Assembly (NCBI GenBank): GCA_918807975.1
Contig: OU964935.1
Span: forward strand, 9,015,823-9,079,822
Direction: 5' to 3'
DNA from: Aplidium turbinatum
Taxonomy: Eukaryota > Chordata > Ascidiacea > Aplousobranchia > Polyclinidae
Length of the DNA stretch: 64,000 nt
Shown here: positions 45,655 through 58,000 of the stretch, in pieces
How positions within the stretch are numbered: the stretch's first letter is position 1
How the letters are laid out: each line of letters begins with the position of its first letter
Made by a program: the position numbers and the translations under genes
Notes under the pieces: generated by a model
Told to the model about the DNA's origin: nothing
What the model saw: only the letters and a program-made list of their open reading frames with translations
Database searches by the model: none

Positions 45655-46335
45655 GACATGACATTATTTTCAACTGTAACAAAACTGTTGGATTGGTCCA
45701 TCAATGTCGCAAATTTAAAGTTTTGACTTCTCCATGCATGCGGTTGTACAATACACAAATTAAATTTGTTGGACAAGTGAAATATTTAGGTATACTGATT
45801 GATGATACCATCAGTGATGACGCAGATATTAAAAGGCAAGTGCGATCTCTTTATGTCGCTGCCAATCAGCTTAGGTCCAAGTTTGGAAATTGCTCTACCG
45901 AAGTTAAAAATGTAATGTACCAATCATATTGTATGCCAATGTATGGTTCGCAACTATGGTGTAACTATAAATCTTCTACTTTAAATCGCATACGAGTTGC
46001 TTACAACGACTCGTACAGAATTATCCACAAGTTGTCGAGATGCGACAGTGCTAGAGTGTATCAGGTACAGAACGACGTGTTAACATTTGATGCTCTATTA
46101 AGAAAAAATTGCTATGCATTTGTAGAACGTTGCAAAAGATCAATTAATCCACTTTTGCGCAATGTTATGTCTTCTGATTACTACTTTAATTCTACATTTT
46201 ATATTCACTACAACAGTATTTTGTACGTTGTTTGATGTAGCCTGCTTGATGTTGTGTTAGTCTGATATTTTGTGTGATGACTGTTAAAAATTTGAATTCT
46301 ATGGACTTTGAGTCTGATTGCAAATAAATAACTTA
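45655..46335 (+). mobile_element. CR1/L2-like LINE, 5'-truncated, C-terminal RT region intact for 180 codons
   Basis: The open frame 45693-46235 carries KYLGILIDDTISDDADI, then RQVRSLYVAANQLR, MYGSQLWCNYKS, RVAYNDSYRI and FDALLRKNCYAF. This is the 3' portion of a reverse-transcriptase ORF after the catalytic YADD block, typical of CR1/L2-like non-LTR elements of marine animals. The 3' end reads TTGCAAATAAATAAC, the usual short repeat tail. The catalytic part is missing, so it is dead on arrival. Confidence 0.82.
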
Positions 46336-46933
46336 ACTTGAGCAATTGAGCATACTGGTTCAAGATACTGTAAGCTACAGTAAACAGCAAAATAAAACAT
46401 AGCAAGAAAAAAAGGCTTATAGGTAAATTGTTCGCAAACAGTTGTTCGTAAAACAATTGTTCGTAAATAGTTGTTCGTAAAATTAAATCTTCGTAAAACA
46501 ATTTCTTCGTGTACATCAATTCTTCGTATAGGTGAATTGTTCGTCAGCAGGTGACACGTCAATTGTTCGTAAACAATTTTTCGCAACAGCAAGGTTTGTG
46601 TTAAAATTTCCGATGAAGGAGCATAATGCAAATTTTCCTGAATAACCAAGTTGCGACGACATAAAATAATAAGTACAATGAAAAAGCACATTTTTTGTAT
46701 TTATTCAAATACAGCAATTGTCTGTGTTTAGCAATTCTTCGCTTACATTACCAATACTACTTTAAGTTCTACTTTAACTTCGAACAAATTGTTCACCAGC
46801 CAAGTTTAGTATGAACTATTGTGTGTAATTCCACGCAAGTAATCACAAATTTCATCATCTTGAAAGTCTTGACGCCAAGTTTAGAGACTCTAGTTAGTCT
46901 TTGGTGACTGCTGTCCTTTTCATGCTCTGCACG

Positions 46934-47284
46934 CTAGGCAGTTTTGCTGCCGTGGCTTGACTGATTCCAATAGTCTCTGCTGAGACTAGGGAACTTTAAC
47001 GAGGCATCACGACTGTATTTTGCTGCAAAACGAATGTTTTCGATGACCTTTGCTGCTTCGACATGTCCAGCATCTCCAGCATGATTGTGCTCACCTCTGG
47101 ATCGTACAATGGCTGCCATAGCAGTTGTTACTTGTGCAGGACATTTCTTTTGAAAATGCTCACATTTCCAATAAGTAGTTGCTTTCCCTTGTGCGTTAAG
47201 TGCACTATAATCTTTGTAATAAAGGTGGCCACCATACAAAAGTTTTGGCTTTCCTTTTTCACTGCGCACAAACTGTAATGCCAT
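46934..47284 (-). pseudogene. FLYWCH zinc-finger exon of a MULE transposase
   Basis: The frame begins MALQFVRSEKGKPKLLYGG and continues YYKDYSALNAQG, TTYWKCEHFQKKCPAQV and GEHNHAGD. This is a FLYWCH domain (F/Y-Y-x-W-x-C-x6-C-x-A...H-x-H). The finger is intact: Trp-Lys-Cys, Cys six residues on, then His-Asn-His. FLYWCH domains are known to accompany animal MULE transposases, and it lies between MULE-type ends. The frame stops after about 116 codons with no transposase. It is more likely a captured or leftover exon than a host gene. Confidence 0.7.
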
Positions 47285-47387
47285 TCTGAATCAGGGACTC
47301 TACAGTACAGCCTAACAGTTTACACTCTGTCTGCTCGTTTACAGCACGTCTTAAGTGCAATTAGCACATCTCTAGCATACCCTAATT

Positions 47388-48173
47388 CAGGGTGGTCCAA
47401 GACTGCGAACATGAAGGGCCACATTAAGGTTTGAGAAAAACTTCACGGGCCGCAGCCCGCATAGTGACAAGGGATAACGGGTTGTAGAAAGGTTGTTAAA
47501 TAAAAACTTAACTAGGTTGCGATTTTGAACTTCTTTTCTATAGATTTCGATCTGTTTTAGCTACATTCTTACTGTTCGCAGGCTATGAACAGTAACAAAT
47601 CTTGTCGCTGACAAAATACAGTTGCAATGAAAGGACTGAGTTTGCTGTTCTGATCGACCTAATGTTCTGCTGCACGCCTAACTCAATTTTTAATCTCTGC
47701 TTGCGACTCAAAAAGTGATTTTCAGCTAGTAAAAAAGATACGATACATAACACGTCAACAAATTAGCAAATCAAAACAATTTATTGTTTTTTGCTTTTGC
47801 ATATAGTGTCGATCTCTGGTTTAAATTCAGTGGTCGACAGAGGTAAGCACGCATCCAGGGTTTCATCAGCCATTCTGTTCCGTGTGTCGCTTTTTAATCG
47901 CTTAATAACGAAGAAAGTGCTAACAACAAAAGCAAAATATCAACGCACGTTTGTGTCGTCACAAACCGACATTGTTTCCTCATAGTTACCTATTGACCCG
48001 ATTATGCGCGACTTATTTAGGGTTATGGCGAATGTAATGTATTTATAAAACGTAGGTGTATTTTTAAACCTTGGATTTAGCACTGATACTTCCGGCATGC
48101 ACAAAGTGTTCGCGCGCACAAAAGCTTCACGCGGGCCGCATGCGGCCCGCGTGCTAGAGTTTGGACCACCCTG
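47388..48173. mobile_element. hAT element, 786 bp, nested in the MULE
   Basis: Ends CAGGGTGGTCCAAGACTGCG and, reversed, CAGGGTGGTCCAAACTCTAG. Perfect 8-bp target duplication CCCTAATT at 47380-47387 and 48174-48181. Subterminal GGGCCGCATGCGGCCCGC palindrome. A + frame at 47791-47985 has no clear match; a decayed transposase piece is possible. Confidence 0.92.
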
Positions 48174-48349
48174 CCCTAATTAATAACTGCTTTACAAACA
48201 ATTGTAATTGTTTCACGAACAATTGTTTGCGAACAATATTGCAAGCATGAAGAAATGCTTTACGAAGAATTGTGTTACGAAGAATTAACTTTACGAACAA
48301 TCGTGTTACGAACAACTGTTTACAAAAAAACGTCGGATACCGAAAAAAA

Positions 48350-49809
48350 GATACATCATAGGTCTGTGCAGGTTCTTTTTTAACTAATCTCAAGATGTTT
48401 GACATACTGATAAGTTTTTCGTTTAAGCTTCTATTTATTTTACTCTTTCTTGGGACCTGATGTTATATTTTCATAGCCCCAAGGCAGCAGCATTGTACAC
48501 TATTTACTGCACTAACCTATTAGGAGGCCTATAACAAACGAGCACCCAATCTTTGATTGGATCATCTGAGAGGCAGAGACCTTCTACTTCCTTTCTCCTA
48601 ATAAGTGATCTCATGATTTTAAGCTGATGGGATAAATGTAAATAACACACTGTATTAGGTTATTTATACTCATCATTACAGAAACAACGAGCGGTTTGAA
48701 TATGCGCGTCTGATCAAGCTCAAAAAAATCAACAGCTGTTGCCTACAGCTCCATTCTTCACACAGTTAACTGTCAATAACTAGACAAGCAAACATAATTG
48801 CTATTGTGACGCCCACATGTCGCCTAGAGCGCACATGTGAATCTTGTATAGTTCGATTAGCGTAATTTACTGAAGTTGACTTAATCGGGGTTTGAGTTCT
48901 TTGTTCAAATTGTTCGTGAGTCCTGATTATTACCCTGGCTTAACTTTTCTGGACAAGGCTACAACACATATTATATTATACATTGATTATTATAATTATT
49001 TTAATACATTGAAATAGTCTGACACAAAGTAGTTAGGACCAGCCATATAAGCATGTGTCGATGCCTGCCGCGCATCTGAGTTGGTCTAGATGAAAATCCA
49101 ACTGAATTCTGGTGAGCAAACACCTGCTCATATGTCTGGTTCAGCCAATGAAAACACTCGATTTTGTCCACATAGGCTAGACACTTTTTCGACCAATAAG
49201 ATAATTGCAGCTGCTACAGTTTATATATTTTATCATTCTGAAACTAAGCATTTTTATCCGACTGTCATAACATTCTGTGGTGAATCGTGTATGGTCCGAT
49301 GTGTTTACTGAAGCTTCGACATATTTTTCCGGAGCATCAACAATATTTTCAGTACCGTAAGCCACCATTTGTTTATGAAACACATCTGTTTATGTTTAGC
49401 CATTAGTTTATGTTAACACATTAGTTTGTGTTTATGAAGATACAATGAGTACGGTAGCTGATGATATGGGGTTGTTAAACTATCAGTAGTTTGAACACAG
49501 TTTATCATGTCCTCATCTACGAGACACTGAAAGTGAGAAATTTTCTCTGTTTACTATCAAGCCTCAAGCCATTTACGATGTCGTAACTACATACTTGTCT
49601 GACTAACTGTAATCAATTGCGTAAACATTTTCTTCACTCCCACCTATAGGACACACGTACTCGTTGCCTTAATTCTGATTTTCTGGTTGGTTTTGAAAGT
49701 TGTTAAATCTCGAAGAACATGAAAGCAAAATATCATGTCAGCCAACAACCCTTGTTTATTTTTAGCACTATACAATGGTTTGCGTTAAAAAATTGAGACT
49801 TAAACCAAC
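48350..49809. other. no gene seen
   Basis: Short frames only, no repeats recognised. Confidence 0.35.
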
Positions 49810-50007
49810 CTGCTTCTGTAGTTGACGCGGTATCTCAAATATATTTTTATTGCTTATTGTCTTCTTTTCAAATAGGCTATGATCAAATTTGCTCCACTGC
49901 ATAATTTTTTTATATTTTGTATCAAGAGCAGGTTCTTTTGCCTGTTCCAACTTCTTTAATTGAAGAACCCTCGAGAGTAATTTTTCATAAATTAGTGTCA
50001 TAGGCAT
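49810..50007 (-). CDS. possible coding exon, unrecognised
   Basis: A minus-strand ATG opens 66 codons that end at CAG followed by GTTGGT, a passable donor, phase 0. The peptide starts MPMTLIYEKLLSRV, is charged and helical, and is rich in Lys, Leu and Gln, unlike the low-complexity frames around it. No family recognised, and no downstream exon identified on the minus strand before 48.4 kb. Confidence 0.25.
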
Positions 50008-50468
50008 ACGGTAGGTTCAAGAAAAGGAAGTTTTTTTGTAGTTTCAAAAATATGCTACCCTACTGCATTCTTACAACTCGACCAATAAGTAGGCTCAAAA
50101 ACCAACCAGGTAAAAAGCTGCTATAGAAAATTGCTTTAAGCTCAAAGGCTCGGGAAGGTCTTTGTTTCTTCACTTTTTTTTCAAAAGAAGGGAAGAGTGT
50201 GTTTGAAATGCATATAATGTTTGCCAAAAATTAATTGGCTGTTGAGCAGCTAACTTTTATAACAACAAAACACGTCTATCGCAACACTAACACAGAACTC
50301 TCAACAAAACCAACAAAGCTTCTGACTTCATGTAACAATTCAACATTAGAGAGGAAGTAGGCTATCCTTCTGTCATGCCATGAACCAGCTCAACTAACAT
50401 TGACTAAAGCGCTGAATTGAGTAAGTTACCAAAAATAACATAGACCACCTCGTCATGCATCATCTTTA

Positions 50469-51124
50469 CAGGCGCGGATTTATGGGGGAGCCCAGGGGGG
50501 CAATGAAATTTTGTGAGAAATTGTTGAAATTGTATGTTTCTGCATCAATGGTTTGATATGCTTCTACAGCTGATATTAGTTTCACGACGGACTTAACTTA
50601 TCCCGGGAGGGGAGAGGGGAATCATTTTTTGTTATTATTATGGTTAAAATTATCCATCGATCAGACTCCGTTATTTTCTTTCATACAACTTCAAATACAT
50701 TTTAATACCAACATTTGTTGGAGCTGACTCAGCTGAAACCAATGCTGAACCAAATGACGTCAGTTGAAACAATCTGAAACCTTGAATGGCTGTTTTATAG
50801 TTTTCATTATAATTTCCATCAATTACCGTAGCCTATATGCCTGCAAACATACAAATATCCAATTGGTCATGGACACTGCATACAGGGTTTTAAACCAGAT
50901 TTCAAGTTTGAGCTACTTTGCATGCTTAGCAATTTTTTATTCCAGCAAAATTTATTTTATAAACATTCACAATTCATGAAAATGGTTGTTTTAATGTCTA
51001 TTTTGTAGCATCTCGTATATGCCGTAGTATCCTTGTTCATATCTGTTTTATCTTCTTTTTTTTTTAATTGATTTTCAAATTTTCTGCCTCCCCGCCCCGA
51101 AAAAAACTGTTAGATCCGCGCCTG
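50469..51124. mobile_element. hAT-like MITE, 656 bp
   Basis: Ends CAGGCGCGGATTTATGGGGG and, reversed, CAGGCGCGGATCTAACAG. G/C runs follow both ends (AGCCCAGGGGGGC; CTCCCCGCCCCG), as in other hAT MITEs here. Flanks CATCTTTA and TCTTTGAC do not form a clean 8-bp duplication, so the class is tentative. Confidence 0.65.
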
Positions 51125-54100
51125 TCTTTGACCTTCCCTTTAACCGTAGGTTAAGTTACCATACTTGTGCTGCAGGACAGCACTCACGTAAAATATGCTC
51201 CTACTTAGGGACATCATCTCGTAGCTAACAACCAGAAAAATCTTTTTATATTAATCGTTGCAAATGTCCAAAATATTTACTACAATCGCAACCTTACCCT
51301 CCACATACGGAACTCACTCCAGGAAAACTTTTAAGTAAGAAAAGAAAAAAGGCAATTGAAGATTTGAATGATGTTTTCTTGTAGTCACAAAAAAATAATA
51401 AACTGTACTGTAGTTAGCGACAGATTAAGCCACGCTGAGGTAGAACATACCAATCATGCACTTATTTACTTATTTTTATAGATTTACTGCTATTGTTTTC
51501 TACTGCAATTCATGCTACAGCTTTTTTTAATTTATCTTTCTTCTTTATCGATAAAACAGTTACCAAAAGAACAAAACCATGTAAAGTACGGTCGTTTTTC
51601 TGAACCAACCACTGGATTAAATGTTATGCTGTGACACAGCGTTTCAAAATAAAAATAATAAAATTGCACTGTTGTTTTAGAATCAGACACATCGTATGAC
51701 GCATGCAAACCGCATTTTCACGTACCGGATATCAACGCACTGAGTAGGGGAATCATCGGTATTAATTTATAGCAGCATTTACAACACTTTTTCTTGGGAC
51801 ACACCGTTTCGATGATGATAAGATGAAAGAATAATGACACATTAATTACAGGTCAGCATATTCCAATAAAATGCAATTTCACAATTGAATCACAATTTCC
51901 CCTCACTATGATTAATACATTTAGCCTAAATCAAAATCAAGATTGGTGATAACGGGTGAAAACAAAAAAACGTGGTAATTAAGAAAGACGTTTACCAGTA
52001 CAATTTTCCATACGCCCTATCCCCTGCTAAGCAGCACATTAGGCTACACGCCTTAGGCTACTGTTAAACTGTTCACAAACTTTCGCACAAAAAAATTAAA
52101 TTTCAATCAACTGAAAAGTCTTTTGTAACAATAGCCTACTAGTAGGACTAGACTACAAAGGTACATTACTGTGAGGGCCTAAATGTCAAACAACATATCC
52201 CATAACCTGTGCTCATGATACAGTACCATACAGCGTGCATCATTATGAATTCCACTGATAGCAAACTGCTTTATTTTACAATATAGCCTATTTTGTGTAC
52301 TGTATTACAGTATATGTTCGTTCAACTGTAGGCTACGAATCTCGGCAGCTGTTGCTAAATACTCTTTTTTCTTTTGCATTAAAACTTTTCAGCTGATTTG
52401 TAGTCTGCTAAGATACGACTGTCTTGCATTATGTTGCGAAATTAGAATACTTAAAATTCCCCTTTGATTGACATTCTCGCTTTGTGACATCACTCGCTTT
52501 CAGCAGTCAACAATAAGGAACTCAGCACTTTCATGAGGTTTTCCGTTTGGTGGAGCAGGAGAGCTATATTTACAGTAGCTTATCAGACACGGACACTTTG
52601 TCAGACAATGCACTACGTTTTCTTATTTATTTCAACTTATTTCAACAATGCACTACGTTTTCTTAATAATGATTTGGTATTGTAACATTCTGCAAGTGTA
52701 ATTTCTTGAAGTAAAATTTGGAAAATGTGTTTCACTATATTTTTATTTTAACTGCCTTCCCATGGTTGAGACTGAAGACACGACAGTTTTTTTGTTTTAA
52801 ATATCATCATGGCTTCTTCATTTTACTTTTGTTGTTGATGTAGCCTATTTGCAATAAAAAAAAGAATGCAAGCCACAGAATGGCAATTACTTGAGGGATG
52901 TAAAACATGTATGTTCAGTTGTTTGGTTGAGTAATAAAGTGCCCAAGCTTACTGTCATATGGGCTAAGACTACGGAGCTAGTATGGCTTTAGTGCCCAAA
53001 TCAAAGATAAAAAACGATTAAAGGAGTATGCTGTGACGTTCTTCTTGTAACTGCAAAAAGTAAAAAAGGGAAAGTATTTGTAGGCTGCTGAAGAAAAAAG
53101 TGTTTCTACATCAATATAAACAGGGATTGACACAGGAAGAAAAACAATTAGTATAAAGTAGGCCTATTTCAAGGCATATTACTCTGCGCTACGCTACGGC
53201 AAAGCTTTTGCAGCTATAGGGTCTACTGCATTTACTATAGAAGAAACTCCACTTCCAAAGCAGGCTCAGTTCTAATGCAAACGTTTTGTCAATTGTCATC
53301 GTTTAAAAATTTGAACAGAAAATTAAAACTTGGTAGCTGGAAAGATTTGTAAATTGTAATAATGTATTTTTGCAAAATAACAAGAGACATTTTTTATACG
53401 AGTTTATGGCTTAAATAGCCTGCTTGAACGCAGAAGGTATTTTGAAAAGCTCTTTGAACGTTTTGTAAATATCTTAAATCACTTTATACTACCTGGCCGA
53501 ATAAGTCAACAATTGCCTATTTTCATTCGATTGACAAGCAGGGCGATTTTATACCAAATTGGTTTTGCAGACGAGAACGCAGCTTTTTAATTTGGTTTGC
53601 AAAAGAAAATTGCTTACAGAGTAAATTACTGCATTAACTAACTTTGGTAATTCTTATATAACATTGTGATAACCTCCAATACAAACACAATATCTTGTGG
53701 TATTTACTTTCGACCGAAAGCAGTTGATGGTTTCAGATAAAAAGCGTTGCAGTCTTACATCCCACTTTCCAACAGGATGCAAAAGCAAAGACCCGGATAT
53801 TTGTGAAGCATTTTAAAGAGCGATTGTTTCTTAAGGAAAAATTGTTTTAGTGTCGGTTGTCGCCAAAAGCTTGTTGTCACTTGTATTTGCTGCTAACTGG
53901 AGGGCATGGCGCAAGGCAAAAGTCCACTAGGCTACAATAGGTGCATTTAAAAGATTTGGTATGCGGGTTTTTATAGACGTGATCAGCAAATGCCATTGAT
54001 TATGCAATTAGTTTTTATAAACTAAAGTAGGGGTAAATAGAGGCATTACACAATTTGACGATTTCATTGAAAAGCAGGTTTAAGTTAGACGAATGAGATG

Positions 54101-55030
54101 CACCCACGCATATGTCCTTAGCTACAAGTTTATGAGAAGGGTTTGATGTTAGGGACAAAGTAACGAGGCAGTAGGACTTGAAGATAGAATACTGAATACT
54201 TTCAATACGTTGCGATTCATTGTTTTTGCTTTAAAATATTATGGCCAAATACATAACATCTTCCCATCTTCGAATGGGACTGTTTGCCTCCTTATTTTGT
54301 AGTGTAAGTTGGCTACAAATCTGTTACTCGTAAGTACGTAGTAGGCTACTGGTTAAAACGATTCGAATTCTGATCGCATTAAACTTGAAATTGAGTTGTT
54401 GTAAATTTAAAATGACAACTCTGTCAGAAATATACAACTTCAGTAAAAAGAGATCGATTGTTTTCTTGTGTACAATGGTAACTTTGACGGCGAAGTTTAT
54501 TTTTGAAATAACACCAGCATTCAGATGTAGTCTTTTTTCCCAGTAGCCTAACATTGCTGATCTGTTTTATCTGCAACATAACAAAGCTTAGATTTTAAAT
54601 GAAACAATACACACCACATTTAACAATTCACTGTTTTGCAAGATATGTTTCTCGGCAGTCGATAGTAGCAAGAATTGACAGCGATAGACACAGGTGTGTT
54701 GCCAACGAGGATGGTGGGCTCATCAATATCGTACCACAGGGGCCTCGTGCTGACGAGAAGGGCGTTGTTGCTACAGCGCCATTACAACTCTTATGAAATT
54801 ATTCTTACTAATTTTAGGTACAGTATTTTCCATCTAAAATAGGAGATATGGTTGTTCATTCACATTGTTTGCAGAATGTCACACGTCGTATAGTGTATAC
54901 AGACTTACACACACCATATTGCTTGTGAATAAAACAAAAAGCAACTGAAGTTGCAGTCTACCATAGACATTGTTCTCAAACTTTCCTTGGTTTAAAAAAC
55001 ATTGTTTAGCTTTGCAGTTGCCAATTCATC
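51125..55030. other. gene-free stretch upstream of the ADAM gene
   Basis: No exon supported. There is a small direct repeat of AATGCACTACGTTTTCTTA at 52606 and 52644. The block TGTTTCTCGGCAGTCGA..TAGCAAGAA at 54646 also occurs at 27546 in a carbonic anhydrase intron, so it is a dispersed repeat. Confidence 0.4.
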
Positions 55031-58000
55031 ATGAGAGCATTTGTGTTGCCCGTTTTGTTTTGTGTATTGTCAAAGAACCATCTCCTCGGATATGGATCAC
55101 CAGTTTCTTCAGAAGAAGAAACGACAGGTGATGGAATACGTTTTTGGTGCTGCTTGAATAAAAAACCTGCTTATTTTTTTTTTTAGATTTGTCTTGAATA
55201 TGTTTTTAGCGCATATTCTTGCTCACTTTCGGACACTGTTTCTGTTTACACTTAATCGTTTATCTCTGGTGTTATGGTGTTGTGTTACGTAATCTTATTT
55301 ATTCTCTAAGTACTTATATCATACTGTAGTTCAGAGTGCTAGAACTTGCTAAAATGGTTTGCGTTCCTCATGCCAATGTAGAGATTGATTGTACTTCTAC
55401 CAACGAACTCAATTTACATGGCTGTGTGGTTCTTCACATATTTATAGTACAACTAAAGTTCTTCAGTTCAAACCAGTACATTCTGTACATTCAGTGCTTT
55501 TAGTTAACTTGCGCCAGAGTGTGTTAACTTCGAATTCGGTGGGTGTGAACTGCTAGTTTGTCTACTGCTGCTTTTCTTGCTTATTGTCAGTTTGGTTGTC
55601 AACATTTTTCAGTTTCATCTTTATTTTTTTTTTGTCTAGCACCAAATAGAATTTGAATATTCCATACGCAAATTTATTCAAATAGCATATTATACACGTG
55701 TTTACATTTTGCTCCTGATATTTCCTCTGACAAGAAAAATAATGCCAAAGAAATTCCTATGTAATTTTGTTACGTTGCATTGTTTTAGTATGACGTATTG
55801 AACACTTTTGTTTTAAAATTCTTCAACCTATGTATCTGAAATACAATATTTATTCATCGCACTTCCAAACTGATAAAAAAATCGACTCCAAATGCTTCCT
55901 AGAAGCTCAGTGCTGCCATTTTTAAAGATTATATTAAAGAAGTTATTTGTTTCAAGCAGAGTCATCTTCTAATTACCAACTACTATCATCATTGACGAAG
56001 TATCACCTGTTCATTCCATATCAATTGCAAGATGGTGGTGGACAAGTAAAACACAGTACTCTAAGCACCGAGCATCCCGACGTATGTATTACGTAGCACT
56101 AGTGGTGCTTTTTTTGTCGAAACGAGACAAAATGAAATTTTTTACAAGAAATTTAGTTTCAAAAGTGTCGAAGCGAAATCATATGACAAGTTTTAAAAGA
56201 CCTATCTTTAAACACATAAAATAATTTGAAATGTTTTTGTCCTAAACACCAATAAGCTCGAATAAATAGTAAATTGTTTCTTTTCGTTTCGAATTCACCA
56301 CGTAACGAGTTCAACGTCTAAAAGCTAATAGCGTTTTTCATGTTAGCAAATAGTACGTGAAAAGCACTTTGTTTTTGTCACATTAGCTTAGAAAGATCGT
56401 AACTCAAGCTCACAAGCTTTTCTTTTTATTTGATTGAGAAAAGGAGTAGTGTGCTTTGTGGCAGACATACTGACAAACACAAAGTAAAATAATAACTATG
56501 ACGTATGCTGTGCACAGTAGCGTTGACAAAAGGGGTTCAGGGGTACTGTTGGACCCGGACCAGAGATGATTTTAGGGGCCCGTAACCATTTCAAGGGGCC
56601 GGAAGCTTGAGGAAACAACTTTGTATTTAGTGGATGTAGTACATTTTTCTTAAAAGTGTTGATTTGAAGCCAGAGGATCTCATTGTTACCGGGCCTAAAT
56701 TATCCGCTCAACGGCCCTGGGTGTGCATATCTACCATAGCCTACAAAAACTAACTCGGATGTTTTTTTTGTGTTTCACAGGTAACAGGTATTCACAAGAC
56801 AAATGCTTTCTTTGTGGTTGACCTTGAAGACACAGAGTTTACTCTCAATCTGACTCTGAATCACGATTTATTGCCACACACTTTTGCGACTTCAACTTAC
56901 TCCACTGATGACAATTTGATCACGAAAGAAACAAATAAAAACGTAAGATTAATAGGCGAGCTAGTTGCTTCACTTTTTATGATCTTGCAACTTAATATTG
57001 CAATGTAAATCTATGAATGATGAATCAAAATTACATTGTTCAGGTTTATGACCACTGCTATTATCAAGGAGAAGTGAACGGCATTCCAGGCAGCCAAGTT
57101 GTATTGAGCACATGTCGTGGTTTGAGGTAAAATGATGGTCTTTGACTTGGTAATTTAAATTTGTGGTAAATCAAACGTTTGGATAGCCTACTGGCAATAA
57201 ACTGGCGTTAAAACAATACATGCAGTATAAGGTAATAACTAAAAGTGGATAAAAACAATGGATTTCTCCACTTTTTAAAGCACTCTTTTGCCTTAAATAG
57301 TGGCGGAAAAATACCTTTTCTCTAAATTAGGGCTCCATGTCATTGAGCATCTAAATGGGCTAAAATGATGAGCTAGTACGATGAAACATACTTTAAGATT
57401 TTTTACCGTCTTCTTTCACGTTTTGAAGGGGTTGTGTTATTTTGCCTGACGACTTTTTCATCATTGAACCTCTTGCAAGGGAAGGAAGTGAAATAGCAAC
57501 CTTTCATCACGTCATATACCGGCCGAGCGATAAGAAACAGGAAGAAAGCAAATCTTGCGGCAATAAAGACATGCAGCAGAATGCGGAAACAATTTTAGGT
57601 CAGCAATTGCTTATTATCGCTTCCGAACAATGTAAAGTATTGAATAGAAATTTGTTCATCTTGCGATATGTAGCATTGTTGAATGTGGTATTTTTGTACG
57701 TTTAAAATATGTTTGAAAAGATTCAGGTGATGTTTATAGTTTCACTTGCTAAATTCTGTCACGGCATATGTTCCAGTCTCCGTTCCATGCAGGCCTACCT
57801 AAAAATCTTTTCCGTTAACACGCATTTTTTACATTCGAGCTTGCCTATATCGACATCGGCTATATCGTCAGTTCGCCTATATCAACATTTTTTAACCTCC
57901 AGAGCATTTTGTTCGTTTATTGTGCCAGTTATAATTTTTCTTTTCACTTTGGGACTTATGTTTTAATAACCGATGTGTTGTGAAATGGTTGAACTGTGAA

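Larger units (their letters stand above)
46415..48340 (-). mobile_element. Mutator-like (MULE) element with repeat-built inverted ends
   Basis: Both ends are arrays of TTGTTCGTAA-type units, inverted relative to each other. The left holds GCAAACAGTTGTTCGTAAAA at about 46433; the right reversed holds GTAAACAGTTGTTCGTAACA. The units then alternate with ATTCTTCGTA variants in the same order on both sides over about 150 bp. A 9-bp direct repeat GAAAAAAAG lies at 46406-46414 and 48341-48349, the size expected for MULEs, though the word is simple. Inside is a FLYWCH zinc-finger frame and a nested hAT MITE. The transposase core is absent. Confidence 0.75.
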
